Assembly (NCBI RefSeq): GCF_000003815.2
Contig: NC_049994.1
Span: 15,328,475 to 15,390,060 of the forward strand
Reading direction: 5' to 3'
Source: Branchiostoma floridae
Taxonomy: Eukaryota > Chordata > Leptocardii > Amphioxiformes > Branchiostomatidae
Length of the DNA: 61,586 nucleotides
Of this stretch, positions 1 to 12,000 are shown one piece after another. Within the stretch, counting starts at the first letter, position 1. Each line of letters begins with the position of its first letter. A model generated the notes under the pieces. The model was given only the letters and a program-made list of their open reading frames with translations. It had not been told where the DNA came from and ran no database searches. Position numbers and translations under genes: made by a program.

Positions 1-184
1 CAGTGTAGGGGAACTGTGTGCAGCACTTCTCATACAGTTCCTTGGCCTCCTCCTTGTACACATTATCGCTTGCCAGCTCCCGAAGGCTCTTCAGCCGATT
101 GGACTCCGGCGTGTCGAACGGTGTGAAGCGCTGCCCTCGGTACACAGACCTTAGGGTACCTGCATCGCGATTGCTGTACGGCAG
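1..184 (-). CDS. NEB: Nebulin SR21, exon A, cut by the window edge
   Basis: The last exon in transcript order within the window. The acceptor is at 184/185 and the exon runs off the left edge, leaving 61 codons. It starts LPYSNRDAGTLRSVYRGQRF, then inner motif SDNVYKEEAKELYEKCCTQF. The first module is 40 residues instead of the usual 34, with an extra DAGTL-type segment. Only exon A of SR2 (56416-56643), 55 kb away, shares this form. Its position after a phase-0 A-F cycle and its KCCTQ signature show that it continues the same gene. Confidence 0.92.
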   Translation of the reverse strand, partial: MPYSNRDAGTLRSVYRGQRFTPFDTPESNRLKSLRELASDNVYKEEAKELYEKCCTQFPYT

Positions 185-3022
185 CTGTGTTTTCCGGATG
201 ATGGAATTGACATTGTAGCAACCACAGTTTGGCAAATTTGCGGGGGGGAAAGCGACGCAAGGCAACATGGGGGGGGGCGTATTGCTGATATATTGCAAGC
301 GCAACAACACAGAAAGATGGGGGGGGAGATTTGGTTGGCCTCTGTAGTAGCCACAGTTTGGCAAAACTGTGGAGGGAAAGCGACGCCAGACAACATTGGG
401 GGGGGGGGAGTATTGCTGATATATTGCAAGCGCAACAACACAGACAATATGGCGGGGGCGGGAGATTTGGTTGGCCTCTCTGGGAAGATGGCTTACCATC
501 ATTTTACATCTGAGATCGTAGTAACCACAGTTTAGCAAAATTGTTGGGAAGATGCAAGACCACATGCATGGCGGGGGGAAATGCTGATATACTGCAAGCG
601 TAACCACAGGGGATAAGGAGGAATGTGTTTGGCTCTTTGGGAGGAAGAATTAATATCTGTGAAGCCGCAAGAATGTGAATACAATGCAAAACTTGGGGAG
701 CCAGGCAACATTAAGACAAGATTTTTTTCACTGAGCTCACAAACGTAGCATTTTTGTCCAAAGCACAACTGTGTGAGATACAGAGTGAAAGCTTTCGCAA
801 ATAACTTTATGGTAAGAAAAAATGGCATCATTTTATAGCTGTGGCTTAGCAGAAAATATGTATAGAACATAAAAAGGGTGCGCAAGGGCATTGCTACACA
901 AGGAGAGATGGGAACACTGAAACTCTGATGAGGGCTCTGAAAGTTGGTGTGGGGGTTCCACAGGAAGCAAAACCACACAGGGGTAACAAGTAACAATGCA
1001 GTTAAGCCTTGTCAAAATCATAGGGTATGAACAAAGAAGAGGACGAAGCACTTCCTGGCAGACATAGGAAATGGAGAGGGACTGGGGAAGTAGCACATCT
1101 TATGCATAACTGAAGTACGCATATAGCAAATTTGTGCATAAATGTGGAGCAATAATAAATTGCAGAAAGGTGGGGATACATGACAGAAGCCAAAGGACAG
1201 AAGCCAAAAGACAGAAGCCAAAAGACAGGCTATTGGGGAAAATAACACTAGAAAGAATTTAAAGCTAGGAATGTATCTTCTTCTCACTTCCACAACAAGT
1301 AAAATGTACACAACAGCCAAATCAGCACCAAGGACATTACTCATCAAAACAGGTACATTTTGACATCTTTTTTTTTATCATTATTTGGGATAAACTTTCA
1401 AGATAGAAATTTTGCAGAAGTGAGAAGATGGCATAAACAAGTGAAGCAGTGAAGGAGGGGAGACGCAAAGCTTAAACATAGATAATACCTACAAAAAGCA
1501 ACTTTTATACAAAGTTTAACTTAAGCTTTGCCACTGGGCTCCAAGCTTACAGCATCTTTTGGGTAATTCTTACTTGCAGGAAATTTTAAAACACAAACTT
1601 TAACTTTGCCACTAGATACCAAGCTTACAGCATATATTAACTATTCCTTATTCGCAGGAACATTTAATACACAAAGTTTAACTTTGCCACTAGGTTCCAA
1701 GCTTACAGCACAAAGGTATATTGGGCATCTATTCGCATGGACATTCGCAAAAAGCATTTAAGGATTCGCGCAATGCAAGGGAGAGCTGTACATGTACGCT
1801 TGCTATAATAGAAATACATACATCGCTGTGCAGTTTGCCTGTTTCCTTGGCATGGATATTGGCGGGCGTGTCGGCCACAGTTTCGTACGAGTCGCATTTC
1901 TGCTTGTACAACCGCTGCGGGGACAAAGGTAGAAGGTGATATCTTCTGACTCATATTATACTGTGATATAGTATCATGTGCCAACTTTGTGATTAAACAG
2001 ACATAGACAGACATTAAAGGATGTGAGCATCAAGTTAACTTAAGATAGTTAAATTACACTACTGTTGCTGTGTAGTGCTAAATAACAACTGTTGCTAGCC
2101 ATTGCATTAAATGATATTCAGGGCTTGAAATACCAACTGCATATGCAGGTCAGGTGAAATACCTGCATAGCTCCCATTTTACCTGCACTTACTTGCATAT
2201 GCAGGTGTTATTTCATGCCCTGGATATTTCACGTCCTTGCATTGTTAGATATACTTAGTCTAAATGTATCAACATTGTGGCAGTATCATTGGCAATACAT
2301 GTACATTGTTATTTTATATCAAAGAACTGCTGCTTGGGAAAAAACAATGATTTGATTAAGGACACAAAAGTATGATGTTGAAGTAAAGTGTAAAATACAT
2401 TTCACCTTATTTTTGCACATACATAATTATATTAAGACAAATATACACAAAAAAAGACAAAATGAGAGTTGATGTTAGAGTTAAAGTTAGGATTATATGA
2501 AGAAAACAGGGCAGTACCTCACTAGCCAGGATGCCTCCCTTCTTCACTCTCTTTATGTCAGGAGTGTCTGTAGTTATCTTGTAGTTGGTCTTCTCTTTTT
2601 CATACTGGTCCCTATACCTTGTCTGTACAAAAGAAAACAGTTAAAGTCAGTTGAAGCTTATTCATAGTCCAATACCTTTCAGTCATAGCTTTACATTTTT
2701 CCAGTACACTGGAACAAATGGGATTTTCTAAAGGTAGCAGCACTTCCTTCTCAATCCACAACTCTCCATGCATTTCTGCGCATACACACAAATACTGTAG
2801 CTGTGTAGGGCTACAGTAGTGCATGTGTAACTCTGGCCAGTGTTTAAGCCCAAATCTGCTAAATGCAAGGGAAACACTATATCCATGATGCAACTGCAAC
2901 AGGTTATTTTGATGCAAGTTTGAAGGTAGGCCAAATCCTAATCATTTCAATTTCTCATCAAGACCTATCAATACAATCCATTCAAGCCCTCTAGAGTTAT
3001 GCTGTCCATCCACAAATATACA

Positions 3023-3069
<47 letters not shown>

Positions 3070-6000
3070 ACACACACACACACAAACACAAACACAAACA
3101 CACACACATACATATATACATAATACAAACATTACCATTAAGATAACTTTCTTGGTAAAGGTAAAAAGAGTCTTAATATAATCCTACCATGCTGGCCATG
3201 TCAGTGTCATCTTTAAGTGTCCTGTACAACGGAGACTCATGGAAGTTCTTGTAACTCTTCTTCTGCATCTCATCATGAGCATCCTTCTTGTACACAGCCT
3301 GTAAAAGGTGACCAGGAAAGTGTAACAAATATCAACAACAGCGATCAATATCAATTAGAACCAAACTAAGAACTAATTCTTCTATTCAACATAATTAATC
3401 TTTGAATCAAATCCGTAGTCGGATATGTATTCAGGAAAATCAAGCTTAGCCTAAAGGAAACATTAAAATTAATTCATATCAATCATAATTGATAGGTAGT
3501 TTATGAACAGTACAATTTTACTACTGTATCACTATCAGTTAGCACAATTATGCAAAACATGAATATGGAGAGACCACAAATTTCTTAAGACGAATCATTA
3601 AAAATCTAACTGAAGAAATAGAAGTAAATCTTGAAGACATACGTCAGTGATCTTGGCTGCCTCAATCTGGCTTTTGTAGACAGGTGTGATGTGCTGGGGG
3701 AAGTTGCCTTTCCCCTTGATCTGAGACTCGTAGATCTCCTTGTACTTTAGCTGTTAAGACATATGTTTAGAAAACATTCAAGACAGAGAAGTTGTTTTGC
3801 TCAATATTATATTGTTAAGTATTGTATCAAACATCTGGACAAAGTTGGCTAGGACATAGTCAGCTGAAAGGAGTTAAAGAATTCCAAGGGGTTCCCCTTT
3901 GGAGTTGACAACATCCCCTCAAATGATGAAGATTTATATTACACATAAAAAAAACATTGTAACATTAATTGTAAAGCATCCAACAATTCTTAGGCTTTTC
4001 TTGACATCACAACAGATCCAGTCTAAACTAATCTTTCGACAAGGATGCAGGGACAACGAAAAAAAGTTACTTGCAAGTAGACGTTTTATTTTTATTTTAT
4101 TTGTTCAGCTGTTTACAAACAGCCAGGGCTGCCCAACTAGCCGTAGGCTATTGCTAAGGGCTAACCCTGTACAAGTAGACGTTCGATAAGAATCAAGGCA
4201 AAAATTAGAAACGTACGTCACTGTAGAGCTGTGCCATGGCCAGGGTACGCTTGATGTCCGGAGCATCGGGGTAAACATGGTAGTTGTTGCGCTCCTCCTC
4301 AAAGTTCTTCTTGTAGCGTTTCTGTGAAGACAAAGCAAGTTTGAACATCAAATACTGACGATGAGCAGTTTAGCAGGTAAAACTTTTATCCATGCCTATG
4401 TCACCCCCCTTTAGTCTTTGCAAACAGTCCATTGTAATACTGTCTTTGATAAACATGTACTTAAGCTTTCATCTTACTAAGCTATAGTTTGTTTTGACAC
4501 TGTCTGCAGTGGCTGCCCTGTTCACTACTGGGACAACAGGCTAAGCTTATAACTGTTAGCAGCTCTCACAGCTGTGTTCCTGGTTCAAATAAGTTGGTAA
4601 CTGGGAGACGACAGTTTGAGTCTCAGGGTCAGGACATCTTGGTGGGGGCTGTACCATCTTTCAGAAGTCCCCAATGATGGGAGCACATAAAAAAAATATG
4701 TCAAAATATACTGTCAAAATCCCCCCTACAGAAACAGCAATGAAACTTGCGTGCTGCTCTATGTGCCACAATGGTTAGAACAACAACAATTAAAAGTAGA
4801 CACAAAATTTAGTCCCCAAAACATTCAACAGAAATCTATGTTTGCATGAGATTCTGATACCCTACCTGGTCCATGAGCTCCATCAGCTTCTCGAACCTCT
4901 CCATGTCGACAGTGAAGGGGTACTGGGTGCAGCACTTCTCCACAATCTCCTTGGCCTCCTCCTTGTAGATGTTGTCGCTGGTGATCTCACGCAGGGACTT
5001 GATCTTCCTCATTTCAGGGGTGTCGGTGTCCATGATGCCTTTGCCCTTCACCACCTGCTTGTAGTGACGCTACAAAAGAAGAAGTGAAAAAAACAAATCA
5101 ATAGACGCATTTGACAAGAAGTTGCAATTGGGGGATGGTGGCTAAATCAACCCAATCAATCTGTTTTGAATTTTTACTACTCCCAAATAACATTGTTCTC
5201 TTCTGGTATATATACATTTATCAAAAGCCTGCAAACTTCAATCCTACACATAAATCTCAAATACAAATGATCAACAACCAACTGGTCCTCCTCTATTATG
5301 CAACCAAAAGGAGGAATGTTCCTGGTAACTTTTTAATTGAAGACTGGGTTTCATGGTTTTTTAGAATAAAGCAGTCTGCAAATAACAATTCCGCAATATT
5401 ATAACATATAATCAACCAGTTTTCTACAAAGTAAACCTGTTGTTGAAAAATATCGACTAAGACTTACATCTCCAACCAACTTGCCAGACTCGTTGGCGAG
5501 GATGTTGGCAGGGGTGTCTGCAACCGTCTCATACTTCTCCTGTTTCTGGACGTAAGTTCTCTGTAAGGGACACATGAACAAGTAAGGACCCTTTAGCAAC
5601 CAGAAAACATCTTTATGCTACAGTTAACAGTATCAACAGAATGGACTAAAGTTAACAGTGCTAGATAAACATCTCTGTGATGACATAAAATGATCAATAC
5701 ATGTGTGAAGCTGGCATGGTACTAGCTATTGCATTTCACCAGAGGGTACATGTCCATGTAGTTATACCAGCTAGGCATATACAGATACATCAACAAAGAA
5801 AGAAAAAGTGCCACCTCTTTGTTTTTTGCTTTAAGCTGAAACATTAAGCTTATTTACCATATAGTACTACTAAAATCTATTTTATGGGGGATGCCATCAT
5901 CACTAGCTGGGGGATGACTTAGACTAACCGGAGAGGCCAGGGTGCCTGCCTTCTTCACTCTCTTGATGTCAGGGGTGTCTGAGACAACCTTGTAGTCCAC

Positions 6001-9000
6001 CTTCCTCTTCTCCCAGTCACTGACGTAATTAGACTGGTCACAAAACAAAATAGGTTAAGAGTTTTAGATAGGAACAAGAAAAGATAAATGGTTACTATCT
6101 AAAAGTTGAAGGCCCTACTGTTTGTATTCTACATTCTGAAAAGTGTTTCGATTAATGTTGATACATGAAACATCATGGGCATTTACTTTTAATTACTAAT
6201 CAAACAAATTCAAAGCATTACATTACATTCAAAAGTATTTATATACTTTGTAAATTTTACAATTGCACAGGGCTGTTCAAGGTATTACATAGCAACATAT
6301 GTGAACTCCATACAAACTTAGGCATTGACTCTCTGGAGCCGGAATGACTTTACAAATTTTTTCCCAATGATGCTTCTGAATCAGTAAATCAGACAAAATA
6401 GATTCTTCCGAACAGTCTTCTTCGTTTCACAACCTCTTTTTTATTCTTCTGCAGACGTTACGGTGACTGTCTGTCACCTTCATCAGTGCAAAATGAAATA
6501 TACTAACGTTACTCGGTGCGATATGACCTATACAGTGCAAATCGAACTAAACCTATTGTGACGTTAGTATATTTCATTTTGCACTGATGAAGGTGACAGA
6601 CAGTCACCGAAACGTCTGCAGAAGAATAAAAAAGAGGTTGTGAAACGAAGAAGACTGTTCGATTGATCTACCAACCTGATGAAACTATTTACGGAAAATA
6701 GATTCTATGTGCGTAATATCCTGACCTCCTGCGACCTAAATCACATGAAAGAGGCCAAAACTGAAGAGATGTATTTTCAAGATTAAATCAAGGTTGACAA
6801 AATGGAGGTCCCCATACCATGCTGGCCATGTCAGTGTCGTCCTTCAGTGTCCTATAGAGCGGAGACTCGTGGAAGTTCTTGTAGCTTTTCTCCTGCATTT
6901 TCTCACGGGCATCCCTCGAGTACACAGCCTGAAGCACCAAGAGAACAGGGTTTAATTTCCAAACATCCTACTTGTTATATAGTAGATGGCACCACTATAT
7001 GTACTTGAAGTAACAATGAACACATAAACCTAAATCCCTCATTAATCTTGTGGCTGAACACAACACCCTACTCCTTAATGCACAACTGTTCTGTCAAATG
7101 CTTGGCCTACAACATCATCCCTCTCACTTTTTTTTTCAGAACCTGCAAGGCAAAACAAAGTCTACAAAAATGTTACTGTGTGTCTCACATTTAACATATA
7201 CCTTTAGTAAAATCTCAATGCTTATCCAAAATAGAAAAATAGCTTCATGAAACAGACAGCCATCTTAGCTTAGTTACTAGACAAACACTTGTGAATTTAT
7301 TCTTGCGAGATTATGCAATAGTTAAGGATGTTTCGACAACCCTTTAATGTGAATGGCTTTCTTATTCTTCCTTCTTAGTCTTTCTCATTTCTTTTTTTAT
7401 ATAATAGTAAATTTGTAAAATGCCTCACATCGGTGAGGCCAGCAGCTTCCTTCTGAGAAGCATAGACGGGGGTGATGTGCTGGGGGAAGTTTCCTTTGCC
7501 CTTCATCTCTTTCTCGTACTTCTCACGGTACTTCGCCTGAGGAACAGAATCAGCATCATGTTAATCAGCATTGCTTGCTTTGAAATTGGGTTAGTTACAG
7601 TAAAACAATGACAATAAAGTAACCTAAAATATTAAAGTACTATAATCATTAGATGCAAATTTTTTGGAAGAACTATTTGCAGCAACAACAAAAATGATTG
7701 CAAGTATAAAGCTTCATTCTTAGATGTTGTTGTTCTGTGAAAATGTATGTGTGTTAGATAAATACAGACACTATATGTGACTTCACATTTAAAACTAATG
7801 AAAGTCTACTTACATCACTCTGCAGGATGGCTGCATCAATGACCCTCTTGACTTCAGGTGTGTCGGGGTACACGTGGTACTTCTGACGTTCCTCTTCATA
7901 GTCTTTCTTGTACAACTTCTGCAAGTAAAATGGAGAATTTTATTAGAAGTATAAATTGTCCGTACATCAGTAACAGATGCGTAGGGGTGGCACCCATCTC
8001 CATTTCTCACATGTGCAAGCCACTACAGCAGGAGGCTGGTCCGCTGGTAGTGATGTGTGTTTAACTTCCGTACTCTTCCTCATTAGTGCTGAGTGCTAAG
8101 CAGAGAAAGCAGCATGTACCATTTTTAAAGTCTTTGGTATGACTCGGCCAGGGATCGAACTCACGACCTACCGAATGCGAGGCAAACACTCTACCCACTC
8201 GGCCATTGCACCGTTTTTTAAAGTTAGCGTGAATACTTGACTGACTAAACAGAGGCACAGGGTATTTTGAAAGGTCCTCTAAAACCATATGGTTTACAAA
8301 AATCTATCTTCATGCAGACAATTTGTAGCAAAAAAATTAGGAAGAGGTCAAGATGGAAAGAGAGGGATGCAGGGAAAACTTAAATCTGACAACATCTACT
8401 GAAACTGTGTGTACCAAGGTATAGAGTTTCCCTCAAACCCTGTCTCCACATTAATCTTGCAGTTGTAGCATTATCATTTTGAACTGTGAACCATAAAGTC
8501 TATTTGGAGTTGCCTGAATACACAAAAGGAGAAAAAAACACTGACTATAAAAGTTTTCTTAGAAGAATTAAAGGTGCAAAATCATACTTGCCTTGTCATT
8601 GAGTTCCAAGAGTTTTTCAAAGCGCTCCATCTCCACAGTGAAGGGATACTGGCTGCAGCACTTCTCCACAATCTCCTTGGCCTCCTCCTTGTAGAGGTTG
8701 TCGCTGGTGATTTCTTGGAGAGACTTGATCCTCCTCATCACTGGAGTGTCCGTCTCAGAAAGGCTCTTGGCTGCCACTTTCTGGACGTACTTCAGCTGGA
8801 AAAGGAACAATCAGGTTTTAGTCAATGAAAATTGTGTTGAACACAATCGGCAAGCACAGAAACAGCTGAAAAAATGAACAGTTGGCTTTTAAACTCAGTC
8901 AAGAAAGAACTGGAAAATGTGTAATAAAAACAGCCCATTCTCACATATTTATGAACGTGAATTTCATTTTAATCTGGTGAAAAGACAAAAACAGATTCTG

Positions 9001-12000
9001 AAAACTAAGCACATGTAAAAAAACAGTGTGAGCATTGTCTTCCTACATTTCTGATAAACATATGTATAATGTATTTGCAAAATCATGAGTGATATGGTAT
9101 AGGATACTTACATCACTGAAGCCAGCGATGGTCTTGGCATGTTCGTTCTGTACTGTATCAGCAACTGGGGTGTACCTGGCCTCAATGTGCTTGTACTTCA
9201 GCTATAAATATAAGGAGGAAAAGTTTTAATACTTTTTTAGACATGTAAGTAAACATATTTATGTAAATTATTTACCAAGTCCAAGGATACCATGAAAAAA
9301 CATGAACTATCAAACTGCTTTCCATTATATTGATCAATATTGACCAAGGTAAAATTCTAATTGATGTCAGCCCAACAGCTTTGGCTATGGCTTAACAGTC
9401 CTATATCAGAATTAAAGTCTCCACACCACATAGGAAACATCGTCATCGGTAAGCTAATTCTGATCTGTTGAAAAGTTGTTTTCTGAGTTTAAGCAGTTGC
9501 TACATTTTGTATGACAATTTAGTTACATGCACTAATATCAAGCAAACTGTGACTTATACTTGTATAGCAATTTGGAAAAATACTCTTCTGAAAAAGATAC
9601 ATGTTGTGGAAATATCTAATGAAACTTGATTTGTTTTAAAGTAAAAATAAGACAGAGAAAACTGCATGACATGTTTGTACATACATCAGAGAAGCCAGCC
9701 ACCAGCTTGGCAGTCTTTAGGTCCACTCTGTCAGCTGGGCACGAATATTTCACCTTCATCGTTTCATAGTCCTTAACGTACCTGGCCTGTGGAAATGAAA
9801 TGGACAAGAAATAAGCTTAGTATGCTGTCTGTGCAAGACAAGTGTTATTGTGTCACCACCACCTTTTTACACAACTATGTCTTGTAACATGATAGTCAAC
9901 ATCAGTCATGTGACAAAAACTTCGAGACTAGACTGAAAAAGTCTTGAAAGTCTTGTCTTGAAAGCTTCTAGTTCCACTGGGTGACTTATTTTGTGTGCTA
10001 GTTTATATAATGTGCGCTAGTCAAATATAACTGTTAATCCTCTATACATCTACAATTATAGCAGCAACTAATAGTAACTAGTATTTTGCACAGTTCAGAT
10101 TTTCTTTATAGCTAATACAGCATTATATAATTGGCAAGTATAGAGAACAAGACAGTTGGAAAACAGTAAAGGAATCCAAAACACATATTACATACATATT
10201 ACAAGGCTTCACTGGCTTCAATTTTACATTGCATACTATACAGACCTTTTCTCTTTCTGATGAAGAGTGTTGTTTGTTATCATTGCAGTATGTCTAAAAA
10301 AAGTGAAACTGATGAATACAAACCCCAGAAGCCATCTCTGCAGACAGTTTGTTCTGCAGGTACAGTGGAGACTCGTGAACATTTTTGTACTGTTTCTCTC
10401 GGGCCTCCCTCAGTGCTGCCTTGTACAGATACTGCAGGGATACAATAAAAAAATATATTAATTCAAATGGAGGTATTATGTAGTCAATAGTCACATTCAC
10501 GCAGATTTTCTGGCAAATAATGCTTACTATTGATCTAATTTGTGGTCTTCTTTCATCTGAAATGTCTATCATGAAATCATCATTACATTTTGTACCAGTT
10601 TTCACTGCTTTCCTAAAGTCTATACACAATATTTTCAGCACCATGGACAGCAATTGTGCAATTTCCCTATTTGGCACACTAGATTTGAAGATACAATCAT
10701 ATGAAGGACCTGTACTCACATCGCACATCCTGCAATTTCACTATTCTGCACACTAGAAAGAGAATCTTATGAAGCCTTGATGAAGGACCTGTACTCACAT
10801 CACTAGCCTGTGCGGTGGTCTGGAGAATCCTGCGGTACTCGGGTGTGTCTGCCACCAGTTTGTAACCCTCATCCCTCTGTTTGTCCAGCCCCTTCTGGTA
10901 CAGGCGCTGTGAAAGATGTATGTGTAGGACATTCTTTCTTTAGAAGTAGTAGCAGTAGTAGTTGTTGTTGTAGTAGCAGTAGTATAGTAGTAGTAGTAGT
11001 AGAAGTAGTAGTAGTATACTGATGCATTTCCACAAAACTAATTAAAAGCATCTTGGTACAGCTGAACTGCAGAGCTTGGACAGTCAGGGAGTTGTTAGTA
11101 CAAATTACCTACAATTTGTTCATTTAAAAGTTAAAGTGAGTAAACATTCATAAGCTTGCATCTAGTATTGAGCATTCTCTCTTTTCAAGCAGAAGGGCAA
11201 TCCTCAAGCACAAATTTCTGAAAACGAAGTCTACGGGTATACTGACAACTGAAGGGATGCAGAAGATGCTTTAAGGCTTCTATGTACTTAAAATAAACTT
11301 TAACATTCTGTTCAAAGGATTTCATGCAGATTGAAAGACACCATTTTCTTAAGTTTGGTATTCGTTCAGAGCAATTGTGCTAAGTAAGAAAACTTACATC
11401 ACTCTGCATCTTGGCAGCTTCGAGTACACGAAGGACCTCGGGGGAGTCAGGGATGACCTTGTACAGCTGCTTGTCTTCATCCCACTTCTCACGGTACTTT
11501 TTCTGATGATAGAAGAAAATGTAACACATTATAACACTGCTTCTTAGATATGATCCAATGAGGAAAAAAGTTGTGGAAGAAGTGGGGGGGGGGGCACAGG
11601 TAAGACAGCTACTGAGCCTTGCACTGTCAATCTATTGGGGAATGGTGAAGGTAAAAGAAAGGAATTTTCACCCAAATCTATCACAGTTAGCTTCAAACAA
11701 CCTATTTAATTTTGACTTAATTTCATATTAATAACACTTTTTGTAGCTTGCTTAAGGTTCATAGTCACAGCATATGTCTAGGGATAACATAGCCCTTAGA
11801 AAAAATTGAACAACTTACAACACTGTGTCTTACAGTTTTACATAGCCCTTAAGAAAATACCAACCAAAGACCAAATTGGGGGTTGCACAGGGATCACTAT
11901 TTGTCCCTCATCTGTTCAGTCCACCTATCATTGCATGTAACTTACAGCATCCTGCATCTCTGCGACCTTCTCCAACCTCTCGATCTCCACAGTGAAGGGA

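Larger units (their letters stand above)
185..1821. other. 1.6-kb intron with three tandem-repeat blocks
   Basis: Longest intron in the window, between exon F of SR20 and exon A of SR21. It holds a G-rich tandem block (216-615), a 14-bp repeat (1182-1228) and a 78-bp repeat (1490-1725). Between them, 616-1180 and 1229-1489 are AT-rich with no exon-like sequence or RNA gene that I can recognise. Confidence 0.8.
6395..6706. mobile_element. Inverted-arm insertion with hammerhead motifs and 12-bp target duplication (Penelope-like, inferred)
   Basis: Two 101-bp arms (6409-6509 and 6561-6661) are inverted copies differing at one base (6460 vs 6610), around a 51-bp spacer. The insertion is bracketed by the 12-bp direct repeat aaaatagattct at 6395-6406 and 6695-6706, which reads as a target-site duplication. 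Each arm holds a hammerhead-ribozyme layout. Penelope-like retroelements are known to carry such ribozymes in their terminal repeats, so I assign this as a short PLE-derived copy or foldback element; no reverse transcriptase is present. It lies in the D-to-E intron of SR19. Confidence 0.7.

Noticed and set aside
532-1347. Overlapping minus-strand open frames in the long first intron
   Set aside because: Low-complexity, hydrophobic translations with no module pattern and no splice sites; typical chance frames.
8135-8214. Possible tRNA gene on the minus strand
   Set aside because: A and B boxes are present, but the sequence continues into a SINE body shared with other copies, and I could not form a sound acceptor stem.
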